Shown here: positions 1 to 9,700 of the stretch, piece after piece
Layout of the letters: each line of letters begins with the position of its first letter
How positions within the stretch are numbered: the stretch's first letter is position 1
Origin: Georgenia satyanarayanai
Lineage (GTDB): Bacteria; Actinomycetota; Actinomycetes; Actinomycetales; Actinomycetaceae
NCBI RefSeq assembly: GCF_009193135.1
Contig: NZ_VUKC01000005.1
Span: 62,001 to 126,000, forward strand
Length of the DNA: 64,000 bases
Direction of reading: 5' to 3'
Made by a program: the position numbers and the translations under genes
The notes under the pieces: generated by a model
The model's input: only the letters and a program-made list of their open reading frames with translations
Database searches by the model: none
Told to the model about the DNA's origin: nothing

Positions 1-924
1 ACGCTTGTCGGTAGCTACGGGGTCGGCCTCACCATGCGATCGGCGCGCATCCCGGTGGCCGGTGAGACGATCTCCGACGGCTCCTTCTCCTCCAGTCATG
101 GTGGCAAGGGGTCCAACCAGGCCGTCGCCGCCGCCCGCCTCGGTTCCTCGGTCTCCATCCTCACCGCCGTCGGTCGCGACGAGTTCGGCGACTCTGCCCT
201 CGACCTCTGGCGGGCCGAGGGCATCGGCGTCGACGCGGTGGTGCGGACCGATTCCCCGACGATGGTCGGGGTCATCCTTGTCGACGGTGACGGTGAGAAC
301 CGCATCGTCATTGCCCCTGGCGCACTCGACGACCTCACTCGCGACCACGTCTCGAGCTTCGAGCCGGCGATCGCAGCCTCCGACCTTCTCGTGGTGTCCC
401 TCGAGATCCCGCTCGAGGTCGCCGCCGCCGCGCTCGAGACCGCCCACCGCCACGGGGTGAGGACCTTGCTCAACCCCGCGCCTGCTCAGCGCATCCCCGC
501 GGAGGTGTGGCCGTGGATCGACGTCCTGACCCCCAACGCCAGCGAGGCGCGCACCATGCTCGGCCTCGCTCCTGACGCGACGGCAGCGGATGACGAGCTG
601 GTCGACCGCCTCCGGGAGGTCTGCGAGGGCGTCATTGTCATGACCCTCGGAAGCGCCGGTGCCCTCGTCGACGACGGGGAACGGCGCTACCGCGTCGACC
701 CTGTCCCGCCCCGCGCCGTGGTCGACACCACGGGGGCCGGTGACACCTTCACTGGCGCGCTCGCTCACGCCCTCGACCAGGGCAAGGAGCTGCCCGCTGC
801 CGTCCGCCTCGCTGCCGCTGCTGGCGCCTATGCCGTCGGTATCGCCGAGGTCATCCCCTCCATCCCTCACACCGAGGAGCTCGACGCCTTCATGAACGCC
901 TCCGTCCAGGCAGGTGCGCGATGA
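1..924 (+). CDS. rbsK: Ribokinase (PfkB family), 5' end cut by the window edge
   Basis: Phosphorylates ribose (or 2-deoxyribose) at O5 in the cytoplasm after import. The reading frame is open from base 1. The residues before the first ATG (GSYGVGLTM, then PVAGETI) are a normal PfkB N-terminus, so the true start lies left of the window and the ATG at 34 is internal. The substrate/Mg motif GGKGSNQAVAAARLG and the C-terminal catalytic DTTGAGDTFTG signature, with the Asp base, are both intact. The last codons overlap the next gene by four bases (ATGA). This is the first visible gene of an rbsK-C-B-A-D operon. With a DeoC-type aldolase downstream it could be a deoxyribokinase instead; sequence alone does not decide. 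Confidence 0.93.
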   Translation, partial: TLVGSYGVGLTMRSARIPVAGETISDGSFSSSHGGKGSNQAVAAARLGSSVSILTAVGRDEFGDSALDLWRAEGIGVDAVVRTDSPTMVGVILVDGDGENRIVIAPGALDDLTRDHVSSFEPAIAASDLLVVSLEIPLEVAAAALETAHRHGVRTLLNPAPAQRIPAEVWPWIDVLTPNASEARTMLGLAPDATAADDELVDRLREVCEGVIVMTLGSAGALVDDGERRYRVDPVPPRAVVDTTGAGDTFTGALAHALDQGKELPAAVRLAAAAGAYAVGIAEVIPSIPHTEELDAFMNASVQAGAR

Positions 925-1943
925 CCGCCACCGCAGCACCGCCGGCACCCCGCACCGTGTCAACCGCTCGGCCCTCGCCGCTCAGGCGCTTCCTCCACGC
1001 ACGCGAGGCCAGCACTCTCATCGCCCTCGGCCTCCTTCTAGTCGTCGGCGCGCTCGTAGCCCCCGGCTTCACGGGCAGCAGCAACCTGCTCACCGTCGGC
1101 CAACAGGTGGCCCAGCTCGGCATCATGGCCGTGGGCATGACCTTCGTGCTCATCAACGGCGAGATCGACCTCTCGGTCGGCTCGATCTACGGACTCGGAG
1201 CCATCACCACCGGCCTGTTCATGGCCGACGGGATGGCCTGGCCCGTCGCGTCGCTGCTCGGCGTCCTGGCCGGAGCCCTCGCGGGGTTCCTCAACGGCAT
1301 CATGACCGTCGGCTTCGGCATCCCGTCCTTTATCGTCACGCTCGGCACCTTGAGCGTGTACCGCGGTCTCGCGCTGCTCATCAGCGGCGGCTCGCCCATC
1401 TCCCTGTCCTCCGGTGACCCCGGGGTCACCGAGTTCAACCTCCTCGGTCAGGGACGGCTGTTCGGTATCGTCCCGATGCAGCTCATCTTCTTCGTCGTCG
1501 TCGCCTTCATCGGCTACGTCGTGCTCGCCCGGTCCCGGTACGGGTTCAGCAGCTACGCCGTCGGCGGCAGTGCCGAGGCGGCGCGGCTGTCCGGCATCAA
1601 CGCCAACCGCGTCAAGGTCGTCGCCTTCACGATCTCCGGCACGGTCGCCGGTCTGGCCGGCGTGCTCGGCCTGTCCTTCCTCTCCTACGTGCAGGGCGTC
1701 ACCGGCACCGGCATGGAGCTGACGGTCATCTCCGCCGTCATCATCGGTGGCGCCGCCCTCGCCGGCGGCTCCGGCACGATGCTCGGCACCACGATCGGTG
1801 TCCTGTTCATCGGTGTCCTGCAGAACGTCCTCAACCTCCGCGGCATCTCGTCCTTCTGGCAGACCGTCGCGACCGGCGCCGTCATCATCATCGCCGTCTC
1901 CGCTGACGCCTGGCTCGGGCGCAGGTCCGGCTCCAAGAAGTAG
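921..1943 (+). CDS. rbsC: Ribose-type ABC transporter permease
   Basis: Membrane channel subunit of a CUT2-type (RbsC/BPD_transp_2) sugar importer, 340 aa, the usual length. About nine or ten hydrophobic segments are visible from residue 30 onward. Family motifs include INGEIDLSVGSIYGLGA (about residues 75-91), the GGSAEAARLSGIN loop that contacts the ATPase, and IGGAALAGGSGTMLGT near the C-terminus. The ATG start overlaps the rbsK stop by four bases, implying translational coupling. It works with the lipoprotein and the double ATPase encoded next. Confidence 0.93.
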   Translation: MTATAAPPAPRTVSTARPSPLRRFLHAREASTLIALGLLLVVGALVAPGFTGSSNLLTVGQQVAQLGIMAVGMTFVLINGEIDLSVGSIYGLGAITTGLFMADGMAWPVASLLGVLAGALAGFLNGIMTVGFGIPSFIVTLGTLSVYRGLALLISGGSPISLSSGDPGVTEFNLLGQGRLFGIVPMQLIFFVVVAFIGYVVLARSRYGFSSYAVGGSAEAARLSGINANRVKVVAFTISGTVAGLAGVLGLSFLSYVQGVTGTGMELTVISAVIIGGAALAGGSGTMLGTTIGVLFIGVLQNVLNLRGISSFWQTVATGAVIIIAVSADAWLGRRSGSKK

Positions 1944-1976
1944 ACCCCACCCGCCTCATCAGACAAGGAAGTCATC

Positions 1977-3008
1977 ATGTCCCGTTCCACCCTTCGTCGT
2001 TCCGCCGCCGCCCTGCTCGGTGCGGGCGCCCTCCTCCTTACCGCTGCCTGCGGTGCCGTCACCTCCGGTAACGGCTCCGCCGCTGCCGAGGACGACGGCG
2101 ACGGCGGCTTCCAGCTGGCCCCCTACATCCAGGACGCCGTCGACGCCGGCGAGACCCTCGAGATCCGCCTCAGCTACCACGACCCGTCGCTCGCCTTCGC
2201 CGTCCCGATCCGCGAGGGCATGCAGCGCGCCGCCGAGGAGCTCGGCGTCAACGCCGAGATGATCGGCCCCTCCGGCGGAGACGCGGCCGACCAGGTGTCG
2301 GAGCTGCAGACCCTCATCAACCAGCAGGCGATCCACGGCCTGGCCGTGTCCTCCGCGAGCAACGACGCGCTCAAGCCGGTCATCCAGCAGGCCTACGACG
2401 CCGGTATCCCGATCATCTCCTTCAACACCAACAACCCCGACTCCCAGCAGATGGGCTTCGTAGGCCAGGACCTCGTCGCCTCCGGTGAGGCGCTCGCGGA
2501 GGAGCTCCTCACCGTGCTCGACGGCGAGACCGGTAAGGTCGTCGTCTTCTCCGTCGACTCCGGCGCCGGGTGGTCCAACGACCGCTTCTCCGGCTTCGAG
2601 ACGGGCATCGAGGGCAGCGGGATCGAGGTCGTCGGCCCAGTGAACACCGGCAACGAGCCGACCGCCGCCTACAACACCGTCGAGTCGACGATGGCCGGCC
2701 AGGGTGACGCGCTCGCCCTCGTCTCGCTCGACTGCTGCAGCTTCACCGCGGGGGCGCAGTGGATCGAGCAGTCGGGCAAGGCCGGTGAGATCCACGCGAT
2801 CGGCTTCGACGTCCAGCCGCAGACGGTCGGCTACCTCGAGCGTGGCGTCGTCGACCTCACGATCAGCCAGGCCCCGGCGGAGCAGGGCTACCAGGCCGTC
2901 AAGCTCCTCGCGGACTTCCTCAAGGACGGCGTGGAGATCGACGACGTCGACACCGGTGTGCTCGTCGTCACCCCGGACACCGTCGCCGACGTGCCGGTCG
3001 AGGGCTGA
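1977..3008 (+). CDS. rbsB: Sugar-binding lipoprotein of the ribose-type ABC importer
   Basis: Extracytoplasmic substrate-binding protein, 343 aa, periplasmic-binding-protein-like family (RbsB type). The N-terminus has arginines, a hydrophobic stretch and the lipobox LTAAC, so Cys25 or so should be lipidated and the protein tethered to the outer face of the membrane. The mature part begins with an acidic, alanine-rich linker. Binding-fold landmarks are the GGDAADQVSELQTLINQQ helix and the ISFNTNNPDS strand. The Shine-Dalgarno (SD) sequence AAGGAA lies just before the ATG. Ligand identity (ribose, 2-deoxyribose or another pentose) is inferred only from the neighbours. Confidence 0.92.
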   Translation: MSRSTLRRSAAALLGAGALLLTAACGAVTSGNGSAAAEDDGDGGFQLAPYIQDAVDAGETLEIRLSYHDPSLAFAVPIREGMQRAAEELGVNAEMIGPSGGDAADQVSELQTLINQQAIHGLAVSSASNDALKPVIQQAYDAGIPIISFNTNNPDSQQMGFVGQDLVASGEALAEELLTVLDGETGKVVVFSVDSGAGWSNDRFSGFETGIEGSGIEVVGPVNTGNEPTAAYNTVESTMAGQGDALALVSLDCCSFTAGAQWIEQSGKAGEIHAIGFDVQPQTVGYLERGVVDLTISQAPAEQGYQAVKLLADFLKDGVEIDDVDTGVLVVTPDTVADVPVEG

Positions 3009-3011
3009 CCC

Positions 3012-4550
3012 GTGCAGGCAACCGACCACTCCCGGCAGGTCGCCCTGTCGGTCCGGGGCCTCACCCGGCACTTCGGACCGGTGCGCGCACTCAACGACGT
3101 CACCCTCGACGTGTACGACGGCACGCTCACCGCCGTCATGGGGGAGAACGGAGCGGGCAAGTCGACGTTCATGAAGATCCTCGCGGGGCTCGACTCCCCG
3201 ACGGCGGGGGACGTGGAGGTGCGCGGCACGCCCGTCACGCGCTTCGACCCGTCCGTCATGCTGAGCGAGCACCGGGTGGCACTGGTCCCGCAGGAGCTGG
3301 CCCTCGCGGGTGAGCGGACCGTCGCGCAGAACATCATGCTCGGGGCGGAGCCGGGCAGCCGGTTCTTCCCGAGCGGACGAGCGATCGACGCCCGCGCTGC
3401 CGAGCTGCTCGACCGTCTCGGCGAGCGTCTGGACCCTCGCCGTCTCGTGCGTGAGCTCGATGCGGCAACGCAGCAGATCGTCGTCATCGCCCGGGCACTG
3501 GCGCGTGAGGCGCGCGTGGTGATCTTCGACGAGCCGACGGCGGTGCTCTCGCCCGCGGAGTCTGAGCGCCTCTTCGCCGTCATCGAGGGCCTGCGCGCCG
3601 ACGGTGTGACGATGCTCTACGTCTCCCACCGGATCCCGGAGGTTTTCGCGCTCTCCGACCGCATCCATGTCCTGCGGGACGGCCACCACATCGGCGGCTG
3701 GGACACCCCGGAGGTCACGCCCGACCAGATCGTCGGGTCCATGGTCGGCCGAGAGCTGTCATCCGAGCTCGCACGCTCGGAGACGACTTCGCACCGCGAG
3801 AGTGGGCAGGTCCCGCGGCTCACGCTGCGTGAGGTGCGGGCATCTCGGGTGCACGATGTCAGCCTCGAGGTGGCACCGGGCGAGGTGCTCGGCATCGCGG
3901 GGCTACCTGACAGCGGCCGCGTCGAGCTCCTACGGGCCGTCTTCGGCGCCGATCCGATCGACGGCGGCACGATCGCCCTCGACGGCGAGGACGTGCGCCA
4001 CCCGTCGCCCCGGGACGCGATCGCCAACGGCATCGCCTACCTGCCGGGTGAGCGGCGGCACCAGGGGATCTTCCCGACGATGAGCGTGGCCGACAACATG
4101 AACGTGCTCACGCTGTCGCGACGCTCGCAGCTCGGCCTGCTCCGTCGCGGCGCACTCCGCGCCGACGCGAAGGATAGGGCGGAGCAGCTGCGCGTGAAGA
4201 TCTCCAACGTCGGGCAGGCCATCACTCAGCTGTCGGGTGGCAACCAGCAGAAGGCGCTCATTGCGCGATGGCTGGCGATCGACCCCCGGCTCATGCTCCT
4301 CGACGAGCCGACCCGCGGTGTCGACGTCGGAGCCAAGGCAGAGATCTACGCGGTCTTCCGGGAGCTCACGACGAGCGGCATGGCCATGGTCGTGTCCTCC
4401 TCTGACCTGCCCGAGCTGCTCGCGATCACTGACCGCATCGCGGTCATGGCCGCCGGCCACGTCGTCGGTGTCCTGCCGACGGCGACCGCGACCGAGGAAT
4501 CAATCATGGCCCTGGCCACTGGGGCCGACACACTCAAGGAGAGTGCCTGA
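3012..4550 (+). CDS. rbsA: Ribose-type ABC transporter ATPase with two nucleotide-binding domains
   Basis: Energises the importer. It carries two fused ATPase domains in 512 aa, typical of RbsA/MglA. Domain 1 has Walker A GENGAGKST and Walker B VVIFDEPTA, but its signature segment reads LDAATQQ rather than LSxGQ. Domain 2 has the degenerate Walker A region GLPDSGRVELL usual for this subfamily, an intact LSGGNQQK signature and Walker B LMLLDEPTRGVD. The GTG start is three bases after the rbsB stop. The rbsD GTG begins one base after this stop. The altered domain 1 signature suggests asymmetric ATP hydrolysis, which is inference. Confidence 0.93.
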   Translation: MQATDHSRQVALSVRGLTRHFGPVRALNDVTLDVYDGTLTAVMGENGAGKSTFMKILAGLDSPTAGDVEVRGTPVTRFDPSVMLSEHRVALVPQELALAGERTVAQNIMLGAEPGSRFFPSGRAIDARAAELLDRLGERLDPRRLVRELDAATQQIVVIARALAREARVVIFDEPTAVLSPAESERLFAVIEGLRADGVTMLYVSHRIPEVFALSDRIHVLRDGHHIGGWDTPEVTPDQIVGSMVGRELSSELARSETTSHRESGQVPRLTLREVRASRVHDVSLEVAPGEVLGIAGLPDSGRVELLRAVFGADPIDGGTIALDGEDVRHPSPRDAIANGIAYLPGERRHQGIFPTMSVADNMNVLTLSRRSQLGLLRRGALRADAKDRAEQLRVKISNVGQAITQLSGGNQQKALIARWLAIDPRLMLLDEPTRGVDVGAKAEIYAVFRELTTSGMAMVVSSSDLPELLAITDRIAVMAAGHVVGVLPTATATEESIMALATGADTLKESA

Positions 4551-4551
4551 A

Positions 4552-5031
4552 GTGAAGCGGAACGGAATTCTCAACGCCCAGCTGTCCGGGGCGCTCGCGA
4601 CCCTCGGTCACACCGACCTCGTCATGGTGGTCGACGCGGGCTTCCCGATCCCGAGCACCGCGACGAGGGTGGACCTGGCGATCGCGGAGGACCTTCCCAA
4701 GCTCGAGACCGTCCTCGAGCTCGTGAGCAGGGAGCTCATCGTCGAGGGCGTCGTCCTGGCAGAGGACGTCGTTACCCACAACGAGCCGCTTGCGGCGTTC
4801 GTTCAGGAGACCTTCTCCGATGCTCCGCTTGAGACTCGGTCGCACGCCGACATGCTCGGCGAGATGGCTCAGCGCGCCAAGATCATCATTCGCACCGGTG
4901 CTTTCAACCCGTGGGGCAACGTCGGCCTCGTGTGCGGGGTGGACGTCCCGCGGTGGTTCGACGAGCCCGGCGTCGTCGTGCCGGACTACTACCAGGACCG
5001 CATGCGCGCCGCCGAGTCGCGGACAGACTGA
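4552..5031 (+). CDS. rbsD: D-ribose pyranase
   Basis: Interconverts pyranose and furanose forms of ribose so the kinase gets its substrate; cytoplasmic, decameric in known members. The GTG start at 4552 is chosen because the protein then begins KRNGILNAQLSGALATLGHTD, the canonical RbsD N-terminus, with catalytic His20 and Asp28 in register. The C-terminal signature RTGAFNPWGNVGLVCGV is also conserved. At 159 aa it is about 20 residues longer than E. coli RbsD, owing to a C-terminal tail. It is the last gene of the transport operon; a hairpin follows immediately. Confidence 0.92.
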   Translation: MKRNGILNAQLSGALATLGHTDLVMVVDAGFPIPSTATRVDLAIAEDLPKLETVLELVSRELIVEGVVLAEDVVTHNEPLAAFVQETFSDAPLETRSHADMLGEMAQRAKIIIRTGAFNPWGNVGLVCGVDVPRWFDEPGVVVPDYYQDRMRAAESRTD

Positions 5032-5039
5032 GCGGTGTG

Positions 5040-5076
5040 CCCTGCCTGTCACCACGTGTGACGGTGGTGGGCAGGG
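5040..5076 (+). terminator. Hairpin after rbsD
   Basis: CCCTGCC (5040-5046) pairs with GGCAGGG (5070-5076), and CACCAC inside pairs with GTGGTG, with a three-base bulge. It lies nine bases after the rbsD stop and just before the GntR gene. There is no T-run, which is common for such GC-rich terminators. It could end the rbs operon or attenuate readthrough into the regulator. Confidence 0.55.
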
Positions 5077-5116
5077 CATGATCGTCCAGGCAACGACGCG
5101 CGGAAGGAGGCGGCCA

Positions 5117-5860
5117 GTGGGAGCCGCACCGATGTTCGACCATGAGGGTCCGCAGCCACTGAACGTTCAGGTCTCGGACGTCATCAGGGAGAAGATCATC
5201 TCGGGGGAGTGGCAGCCCGACCACCGGCTGAGCAGTGAGCCGGAGCTGGCCCAGGAGTTCGGGATTTCCAGAGGCACCCTGCGACGGGCGATCTCGACGC
5301 TCATCCGCGAGGGCCTGCTCGTGCAGGCGCGTGGTCGCGGGACCTTCGTCACCGCGACCGCCCTCGAGCCCTCCATCGCGCAGAAGCTCACCACCCTGAG
5401 CGAGGACTTCGCCCACCGAGGCGAGGAGGTGCGCACGGAGGTGCTGACCGTCGACACGATGCGGGCGCCGGCCCCGGTCTCGGCGCTGTTGGACCTGGCG
5501 AAGGGGCAGGACGTGTTGCACCTCGAGCGTGTCCGGTCATCCTCGAAGGGGCCGGTGGCCTACCTCGTGAACTACGTCCGGCTGGACGTCGCCCCTGGCC
5601 TTGAGACCGTCGACTTCAGCCACCAGTCTCTCTTCGGTGAGCTGGAGTCTCGGCACGGGCTGAAGATCTCCCGCGGCCGTCGCACCTTTAGTGCCGTCGC
5701 GGCGACGGCAGAGCTTGCTCAGCGCCTGGGCGTCCTCGAGGGGCACCCCCTGCTGTACCTCGAGCAGATCACCTACCTCGCCGACGGTCGTCCCGTCGAG
5801 TACTCCGATGTGTGGATCCACAGTGAGCGGATGCGCGTGACCTCGCTGCTCTCTCGCTGA
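5117..5860 (+). CDS. GntR/HutC-family transcriptional regulator
   Basis: DNA-binding repressor, 247 aa. It has an N-terminal winged helix-turn-helix (about residues 15-75, including LSSEPELAQEFGISRGTLRRAI) and a C-terminal UTRA effector domain (FRGEEV-like start, ending in RPVEYSDVWIHSERMR). The GTG at 5117 is chosen because GGAAGGAGG lies seven bases upstream; the ATG at 5132 is a possible alternative. The gene lies between the sugar transport operon and the aldolase. The tandem operator in front of the aldolase is its likely target, with a sugar phosphate as probable inducer (inference). Confidence 0.9.
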   Translation: MGAAPMFDHEGPQPLNVQVSDVIREKIISGEWQPDHRLSSEPELAQEFGISRGTLRRAISTLIREGLLVQARGRGTFVTATALEPSIAQKLTTLSEDFAHRGEEVRTEVLTVDTMRAPAPVSALLDLAKGQDVLHLERVRSSSKGPVAYLVNYVRLDVAPGLETVDFSHQSLFGELESRHGLKISRGRRTFSAVAATAELAQRLGVLEGHPLLYLEQITYLADGRPVEYSDVWIHSERMRVTSLLSR

Positions 5861-5886
5861 CAGCTGCCCTTCTTGCAATAGACCAT

Positions 5887-5930
5887 TGTTCCCGCCTGGC
5901 CTAGAGTTGTACATAGTTGTCCATAGACAA
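5887..5930 (+). promoter_or_regulatory. Promoter with tandem operator for the DeoC-like gene
   Basis: TTGTTC (5887-5892) and TACATA (5910-5915) are separated by exactly 17 bases. Overlapping the -10 and start point are two tandem ten-base repeats, TTGTACATAG (5907-5916) and TTGTCCATAG (5917-5926), followed by ACAA. TTGTC...GACAA (5917-5930) is also a perfect inverted repeat. The position suggests steric repression by the adjacent GntR-family protein. Confidence 0.6.
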
Positions 5931-5943
5931 GTGGAGTGAAAAC

Positions 5944-6618
5944 ATGACCGAGCCCAGCCTCGCCCCCTACATCCAGCACACCCTCATTGACACCGGCGTG
6001 ACCAGGGACCAGATGGTCGCCCACGCCGAGGAGGCACTTGAGCACGGGTTCAACGCCGCCATGGTGCCCGGCTCCTGGGTGCCACTCGTGGCCGATGTCC
6101 TGCGCGGCAGCGGCATCAAGGTGGCCTCCGCCCTCGACTTCCCCACCTGCGGCGTCATGACTCCCGCCGGGAAGGCTGCCGAGGCGGAAGCCTTGGTCAA
6201 GGCCGGTGCGGATGAGATCGACTGCGGAGTTCAGGTCGGGTGGCTCAAGAGTGGCCGCTACGACGACTTCCGTGACGACATCGCGGGTGTCGTCGCCGCC
6301 GGTGTGCCTGTCAAAGTCATGCTCGAGCTGCCGCTTCTCACGGCGGAGGAGAAGGAGGCGGCGGTCGAGCTCTCGATCGAGGCAGGTGCCGCGTTCCTCA
6401 AGAACGCAAGCAGCGGCGCCGTCGAGATCGCCAATCCGGCGAGCATCGAGTTCCTTGTTGCTCGCGCGCCCCAGGGCGTGCAGGTCAAGGCGTCCGGTGG
6501 CATCAAGGATCTGGACCAGGCGCGTTCGCTCATTGCGGCAGGCGCCGTGCTGCTCGGGACGAGTGCGGGCATCGCGCTGGTGACGGCGACCGCTGACGAG
6601 CTCACGGTCTCCTACTGA
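5944..6618 (+). CDS. DeoC-family aldolase (divergent deoxyribose-phosphate aldolase)
   Basis: Class I aldolase of the DeoC fold, 224 aa. Expected reaction: deoxyribose 5-phosphate to glyceraldehyde 3-phosphate plus acetaldehyde. The IQHTLID start, DEIDCGVQVGWLKSG (with the catalytic Asp), the Schiff-base Lys in FLKNASSG and the second Lys in VKASGGI are all present. The usual KTSTG is KNASSG, VCVNP is AMVPGS, and IGFPLG is LDFPTCG, so the active-site rim differs from textbook DeoC and the substrate may differ. GTGGAGTG serves as the SD. Context with ribokinase, pyranase and importer supports pentose or deoxy-sugar catabolism. Confidence 0.85.
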   Translation: MTEPSLAPYIQHTLIDTGVTRDQMVAHAEEALEHGFNAAMVPGSWVPLVADVLRGSGIKVASALDFPTCGVMTPAGKAAEAEALVKAGADEIDCGVQVGWLKSGRYDDFRDDIAGVVAAGVPVKVMLELPLLTAEEKEAAVELSIEAGAAFLKNASSGAVEIANPASIEFLVARAPQGVQVKASGGIKDLDQARSLIAAGAVLLGTSAGIALVTATADELTVSY

Positions 6619-6624
6619 GCTCGT

Positions 6625-6667
6625 GGTCAGGGGCTCGCGGCGTCGAAGGCGCGGCGGGTCCCTGACC
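6625..6667. terminator. Inverted repeat between convergent genes
   Basis: GGTCAGGG (6625-6632) and CCCTGACC (6660-6667) form a perfect eight-base stem just after the aldolase stop and before the 3' end of the opposing multicopper oxidase gene. It may serve both strands. Confidence 0.4.
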
Positions 6668-6718
6668 ATCCCCGGGGCTGTGCCGCGTCGAAGGACGGCC
6701 AGAGGTCCGGGGCATGTG

Positions 6719-9700
6719 TCACGCCGAGGCGTGGTGGCCGCCCCCGTGCTCGGACCGGTCGCCCGCGGACACAACCGCCGTGGCGCTCGAGCACGGGAGG
6801 AACGACTCCCGGCCACCGCCGCCGTACTCGGCCCGCACCCGGTGGCGCCCCTCCTTGAGGTGGTGGAGCACGAGCATCGCCCGCCCGCGCCGGTCGAGCC
6901 GGACCGGCTGGCCGACCGGTGCGTCGTCGACGACGAAGGTCACCGACCCGCTCGCCGCCGCCCACTCCTTGCCGCGGCCCGAGAGCGGCAGGACGGTCGC
7001 CACGAGGATCGTCCCCGCCCTTGGGTCGGGCCGGTCGACGACGAGCTGCACCGTGACGGTGCGCCGGGCGAGGGCCTGCTCGCGCAGGTAGTCCCGGGCG
7101 AACTCCTCGTCCCCGGTCGCCGCGACGTCGAGCGCGCAGTCGTGGTGCAGCGCACCGTCGGTGACGAGCCGGCACGCACGTTCGGCCGCCTCCACCGACA
7201 GTCCCGTCACCGGCGGTTGCGCGCCCGGCACGTCGAACCAGGGCTGGAGCCGGCACGGCGGTTTCACCGCCGGCCAGCGCCGGTCGGTGAACGACGCCGT
7301 CGACTCCCCGGGTCCGTAGACGAACAGGCTCGTCCCGTCGGTCACCCGCCACGCGTCGGCGAAGGTCCGGTAGAGCACCTGGTGCCGCGCCCGCAGGCTC
7401 GCCGGCAGCGGGCCGACCGATGTGCGCGTCGGCAGCATCGGCAGCCAGCTCCCTGCGGCGATCGGCCCCATGATCCCCTCCTCGGCCTGGGTGCGGGAGA
7501 CGTGGACGTTGAAGTACCACAGCCCGTACGCCGACCAGAGGTGGGGTGTCACCGTGAGCACCGCCTGGCTGGCGTAGTCCACACGCAGGCCGCTCGCGCC
7601 GTTGTCGAGCGGGACGGCGGTGAGCCGGTGCTCGTCGAGGTCGAGCCCGCCGCGGGGGAGCCGGACCCGTTCGCCGTCGACGAGAAGCTCGGGCTCGCCC
7701 TTCTCGCCCGGGCGGCTCTGCTGGTACACGACGCGGTGCTCGCCCACGCGCGCCGCCACAGCGGTGTTGAGGCTCACGCACGAGGTGAGCCCGGTGGCCG
7801 GGTCGGTGACGGGGCTGGCCGCCCGGACCGGCCAGTGGCGGGCCTGCACCTCCATGCCCTCGTGGTCGCGCAGGAGGACGAACTCCCCGGCGCCCTGGAA
7901 GTCGTAGCGGTTCCCGTCGACGGTGTGGACGTGCGGGTCACCGTTGTCCGCGCCGTCGTCGGGTGCGCCCACCTTGAGCCGGAACACCGCCTGGTCCACC
8001 CGGCCGGCGGGGTCGGTCCCCGTGACGTAGACGTACTCGACGTGCGGCGTCGCCCCGGCGGCGTCGTAGCTCCACGACCACGTCCCACCACCGGTGTCCA
8101 CCACCGTCCCGGCGGTGGCGGTGAGGGTGACCGGGTCGCCGTCGGGGTGGTGGTAGGTGCCGTGCCGCTGCGCGATCCCGCCCACGGGCGTGTAGGCCCA
8201 CGACCCGCCGACGTCGACGTGCGGGCGCTCGCTGCCGTCGCCGCCGGAGACGACGAGCTCGCTGATCATTCCCTGGTGGTGGTGGATGAAGATGTGGCAG
8301 TGGAACAGCCACCGGCCGAGGGCGCCGCCCATCGTCACGCCGTCCTTGAGCGTGCGTTCGTCGAGCCGGACCCTGAACCGCAGCGTGTACGCGGCCGGGA
8401 TGTCGACGTTGTCGCGGAACTCGCGGTAGGGCCAGGTGTACGTGGGGAACCCGGGTTGCTCGAGCGCGACCGGCTGGATGGAGAACCCGTGGAGGTGGAA
8501 CGGGTGGTGGCTGCCGCTGAGGTTCGTCACGGTGAGCTCGAGCACCTTCGCCTTCTCGGCCCACCGTGACGTCGCGATGTGCGGCGCGTCCGTGTAGGAG
8601 GCGAAGCCCATGAACGAGCCGCTCACGCCGTCGATGCCCGTCGTGCCGGTCACCTGGATGTCCTGGAGGGCGGAGCCCGGCTTGGCGGGCGTGAAGGTGG
8701 CGGGGTCGAGCAGGGTGTCCGTCGTGGGGCCGAGGGTCTCGACGGGCGCCGGGACGGCCGCCCGCAGCGCGGTGCCCGCCGCGATCGTGTAGGTGCTCGG
8801 GGCGGGGCCGGTGACCTGGAGGTGCATGACCGGAACGGTGGGCAGGCCGGCCCACAGACCTCCGTTGCGGCGGAAGTCGCGGGTCCACAGGGTGAGCACG
8901 CCGCTCGCCGTCGGGGGGATGGCGGCGACGACGTCGGCGCGGCTGCCGGGCGGCAGGAGGATCTCCCCGACGTCGTACTTGGCGTCGTGACCGCCGACGA
9001 CGCCGCCCTCGGTGATCGCCGCGTCGAGCAGCCCGCCCTCACCACCGACCCGGAGGAGCGGGACGGTGGCCCCGGTGCTCGTCGTGAGGATGAGCCGGAA
9101 GTACCGGCTGATCGCGCAGTTGGCGATCTGCAGGCGCAGCCCCTGGCCGGCGAGGACGTTCATCGTCTGCGCGCCGGGCAGCAGGGCGCCGGGAGCCCCC
9201 GGCTGCCCGAGCCGCCCGCCGACGGCCACCCCGTTGGTCAGCACGGTCTGGCCCTCGTTGTGCTGGCCGGGGCGGAACACGCTCGGGACGTCGCCCAGTC
9301 CGTACGACGCCAGGGCCGGGTCCCCGGCGTCGTCGACGGCGGTGGGGAGCTCGCACAGCGTCACGGGTGTCGGGGGTGGCTGGGAGGTGGCGCCGCTGAG
9401 CCACTCGGGCCGGTCGGCGGCCGGCAGGGCGGTCGGGTCGGGGTAGGTGGTGGCGTCGTTGGACCCGGGTGCCTTGCACACCGTGATGTCGCTGAGCACC
9501 AGCTGCCGGGTGTCCGCCGCCCCCGGCAGCACACCGGCGGCGACGAGGGCCGCCTCGTGCGGGTCCGCGATGACGATCATCCCGTACATGCCGCGGAAGA
9601 CGTGGTTCGTCGCGTGGTGGTGGTGCGGGTGGTACCAGTACAGGCCGGGGCGGGTCGCGCGGAACGCGTAGAGGTAGGTGCCGCCCGCCGGCGCGGGCGC

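Noticed and set aside
1959-3689. 576-codon minus-strand frame opposite rbsB/rbsA.
   Set aside because: The plus-strand genes have full family motifs; the antisense frame is Arg/Gly/Val-rich filler without SD.
6623-8569. Long plus-strand open frame opposite the multicopper oxidase gene (and similar ones at 8579-10447 and 10114-12606).
   Set aside because: They mirror the real minus-strand genes; codon composition and lack of any domain show they are by-products of high GC.
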